From contig NZ_AOIN01000056.1 in NCBI RefSeq assembly GCF_000337135.1, forward strand, positions 104,417 through 168,416: a stretch of 64,000 nt of DNA, in the 5' to 3' direction. The DNA is from Natrialba chahannaoensis JCM 10990 (GTDB taxonomy: Archaea > Halobacteriota > Halobacteria > Halobacteriales > Natrialbaceae). Below, in pieces: positions 62,186 to 64,000 of the stretch; the stretch's first letter is position 1, and every line of letters starts with the position of its first letter. Both the position numbers and the translations under genes were made by a program. The notes beneath the pieces were generated by a model. That model saw only the letters and a list, made by a program, of their open reading frames with translations. It made no database searches and was not told the DNA's origin.

Positions 62186-63514
62186 ATGGGATTAAGAGAC
62201 GACCTCGAACGATTCCGTGAGGTTGGCGAACAGCGCCGCGAGGATCTGGCCGACTTCATCCAGTACGGTGAACTCGGAAGCGGCCGACCCGACCAGATCA
62301 ACATTCCGGTCAAGATTGTCTCCTTGCCCGAGTTCGAGTACGATCAGCGCGATCAGGGTGGCGTCGGACAGGGTGAAGACGGCACCCCACAGCCCGGCCA
62401 GCCGGTCGGTCAGCCACAGCCCCAGCCGGGCGACGACGACGGTGATGGCGACGAACCCGGCGATGAGGGTGGCGAGCACGAGTACTACGAGATGGACCCC
62501 GAGGAGTTCGCCGAAGAACTCGACGAGGAGCTCGGACTCGACCTTGAGCCGAAGGGGAAACGCGTTATCGAAGAGAAGGAGGGACCGTTCACCGACCTCA
62601 CCCGAACTGGACCGGACAGTACGCTCGACTTCGAGCGGATGTTCAAGGAGGGGCTCAAGCGCAAGCTTGCGATGGACTTCGACGAGGAGTTCCTCAAAGA
62701 ACTCTGCAAGGTCGAGGGCATCACGCCGCGAGACGTCTTCGAGTGGGCCCGCGGCGAGAATATCCCCGTCTCGATGGCCTGGATCGAGGAAGCCTACAGC
62801 GACGTTTCCGAGCCCGAGCGGGGCACGTGGGGTTCAATCTCAGAAGTCGAGGCAAACGTCGAACGCGAGAGCGTCCAACAGCAGATCCGACGCGAAGGGA
62901 TCAGACACGTCCCCTTCCGCCGCGAGGACGAACGCTACCGCTACCCCGAAATCATCGAGGAGAAGGAGAAAAACGTCGTCGTGGTCAACATCCGCGACGT
63001 TTCCGGCTCGATGCGCGAAAAGAAACGCGAACTCGTCGAACGAACCTTCACCCCGCTCGACTGGTACCTCCAGGGCAAGTACGACAACGCCGAGTTCGTC
63101 TACATCGCCCACGACGCCGAGGCCTGGGCGGTCGAACGCGACGACTTCTTTGGCATCCGCTCCGGCGGCGGCACGAAGATCTCGAGTGCGTACGATCTCG
63201 CCGCCGAGTTGCTGGAGGAGTACCCCTGGAGCGACTGGAACCGCTACGTCTTCGCGGCGGGTGACTCCGAGAACTCGAGTAACGACACCGAAGAGCGCGT
63301 GATCCCGATGATGGAACAGATCCCCGCGAACCTCCACGCCTACGTGGAGACTCAGCCAAGCGGGAACGCGATCAACGCCACCCACGCCGAGGAACTCGAG
63401 CGCCACTTCGGCACCGATGCCGACGACGTGGCGATCGCGTACGTCAACGATGCTGACGACGTGACCGACGCGATCTACGAGATTCTCAGCACGGAGAGTG
63501 AATCAGATGAGTAA
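62186..63514 (+). CDS. DUF444 / YeaH family protein
   Basis: 442 residues. A helical N-terminus and a low-complexity Gly/Gln/Pro/Asp stretch (55-100) precede the conserved YeaH body and a von Willebrand A-like domain with the metal-site motif DVSGSM (271-276), then [11 protein letters not shown] and [16 protein letters not shown]. It is the partner of PrkA (YeaG-YeaH in E. coli). It overlaps the SpoVR gene by 8 bases. Confidence 0.92.
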   Translation: MGLRDDLERFREVGEQRREDLADFIQYGELGSGRPDQINIPVKIVSLPEFEYDQRDQGGVGQGEDGTPQPGQPVGQPQPQPGDDDGDGDEPGDEGGEHEYYEMDPEEFAEELDEELGLDLEPKGKRVIEEKEGPFTDLTRTGPDSTLDFERMFKEGLKRKLAMDFDEEFLKELCKVEGITPRDVFEWARGENIPVSMAWIEEAYSDVSEPERGTWGSISEVEANVERESVQQQIRREGIRHVPFRREDERYRYPEIIEEKEKNVVVVNIRDVSGSMREKKRELVERTFTPLDWYLQGKYDNAEFVYIAHDAEAWAVERDDFFGIRSGGGTKISSAYDLAAELLEEYPWSDWNRYVFAAGDSENSSNDTEERVIPMMEQIPANLHAYVETQPSGNAINATHAEELERHFGTDADDVAIAYVNDADDVTDAIYEILSTESESDE

Positions 63515-64000
63515 GCGCAACACCAACGCCGACAGATTCCGCAAACAGGCGATCGCGACCGAACTCGAGGAGCCGGTCACCGAGGCCCGCAACTTAGCGA
63601 TAAAACTCGGCCTTGAGCCGTATCCGGTCAACTACTGGATCATCGACTACGACGAGATGAACGAACTCATCGCCTACGGCGGATTCCAGTCGCGGTACCC
63701 ACACTGGCGGTGGGGAATGCAGTACGACCGCCAACAAAAGCAGGGCCAGTACGGCGGCGGCAAGGCCTTCGAGATCGTCAACAACGACAACCCGGCCCAC
63801 GCATTCCTCCAGGAGTCGAACACCATCGCCGACCAGAAGGCCGTCATCACCCACGTCGAGGCCCACTCGGACTTCTTCGCGAAGAACGAGTGGTTCGGCC
63901 TCTTCACCAGCGGCCGCGCCGACGAAGAGCAAGTCAACGCCGCAGCCATGCTCGAGCGCCACGCCCGGGCGATCGACGAGTACATGTCCGATCCCGAAAT
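63507..64000 (+). CDS. SpoVR family protein (cut by window end)
   Basis: The first 164 residues are visible, starting at ATG 63507 inside the end of the DUF444 gene. Family features: [42 protein letters not shown]-like [20 protein letters not shown] and [14 protein letters not shown]. SpoVR/YcgB proteins are linked with PrkA and YeaH in bacteria and archaea and needed for spore cortex in Bacillus; the molecular role is unknown. The rest lies beyond the window. Confidence 0.92.
   Translation, partial: MSKRNTNADRFRKQAIATELEEPVTEARNLAIKLGLEPYPVNYWIIDYDEMNELIAYGGFQSRYPHWRWGMQYDRQQKQGQYGGGKAFEIVNNDNPAHAFLQESNTIADQKAVITHVEAHSDFFAKNEWFGLFTSGRADEEQVNAAAMLERHARAIDEYMSDPE

Overview
The window comes from a halophilic archaeon (class Halobacteria). 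The proteins are very acidic and G+C is high apart from one insert. Exported proteins carry Tat (twin-arginine) signals, several genes have TATA boxes about 25-35 bases before the start codon and no Shine-Dalgarno site, and an archaeal proteasome beta subunit, HalOD1 and UPF0179/DUF555/DUF5783/DUF5785/DUF5820-type genes are present. A member of the Natrialba/Natrinema/Haloterrigena group is plausible, but the sequence alone does not settle the genus.

Region by region. 1-2.35 kb is a graveyard of mobile DNA: part of a short palindromic (MITE-like) repeat, a membrane-protein tail, an intact IS6-family element, a frameshifted IS5-family transposase and another decayed ORF. 2.4-11.4 kb is ordinary chromosome: hydrolase, FUN14 protein, hflX, an unusual thiolase/DUF35 pair, an RNase H-like nuclease, a thioesterase, a HalOD1 protein and a soluble chemoreceptor-like protein. 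After a poor stretch with a pseudogene comes tRNA-Thr, then pgk and a GNAT, a CBS protein, GTP cyclohydrolase III, small DUFs and a methyltransferase broken by frameshifts. 18.2-25.0 kb is the methylaspartate-cycle cluster: mesaconyl-CoA C1-C4 CoA transferase diverging from glutamate mutase S and E, methylaspartate ammonia-lyase, mesaconyl-CoA hydratase and a CitE-type lyase.

25.3-27.3 kb is a visibly A+T-rich insert carrying a Tat-exported protein of unknown function and a 56-residue two-helix membrane protein. It lies against the 3' side of a tRNA-Ser gene whose 3' end is repeated twice more nearby, the expected trace of tRNA-targeted integration. 27.7-36 kb holds housekeeping and DUF genes: a UDG-like protein, Mrp/ApbC, a metallo-beta-lactamase protein, an eIF2B-like protein and a DUF389 membrane protein. 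36-42.8 kb is a sugar locus: ThuA-like protein diverging from a Gfo/Idh/MocA oxidoreductase and a complete sugar ABC transporter. 43-52.2 kb has psmB, small membrane proteins, two regulators (one beside a run of fourteen 8-base repeats, one beside triplicated operator-like repeats), an aldo/keto reductase and a Tat-exported penicillin acylase.

52.3-55.6 kb carries the glyoxylate-bypass pair aceA-aceB, bracketed by two members of the same palindromic repeat family seen at the window start. The genome segment therefore encodes the core of both known haloarchaeal routes for acetyl-CoA assimilation. 57.8-64 kb is the PrkA-PrkA-DUF444-SpoVR operon, a conserved stress/starvation kinase module; SpoVR runs off the end of the window.
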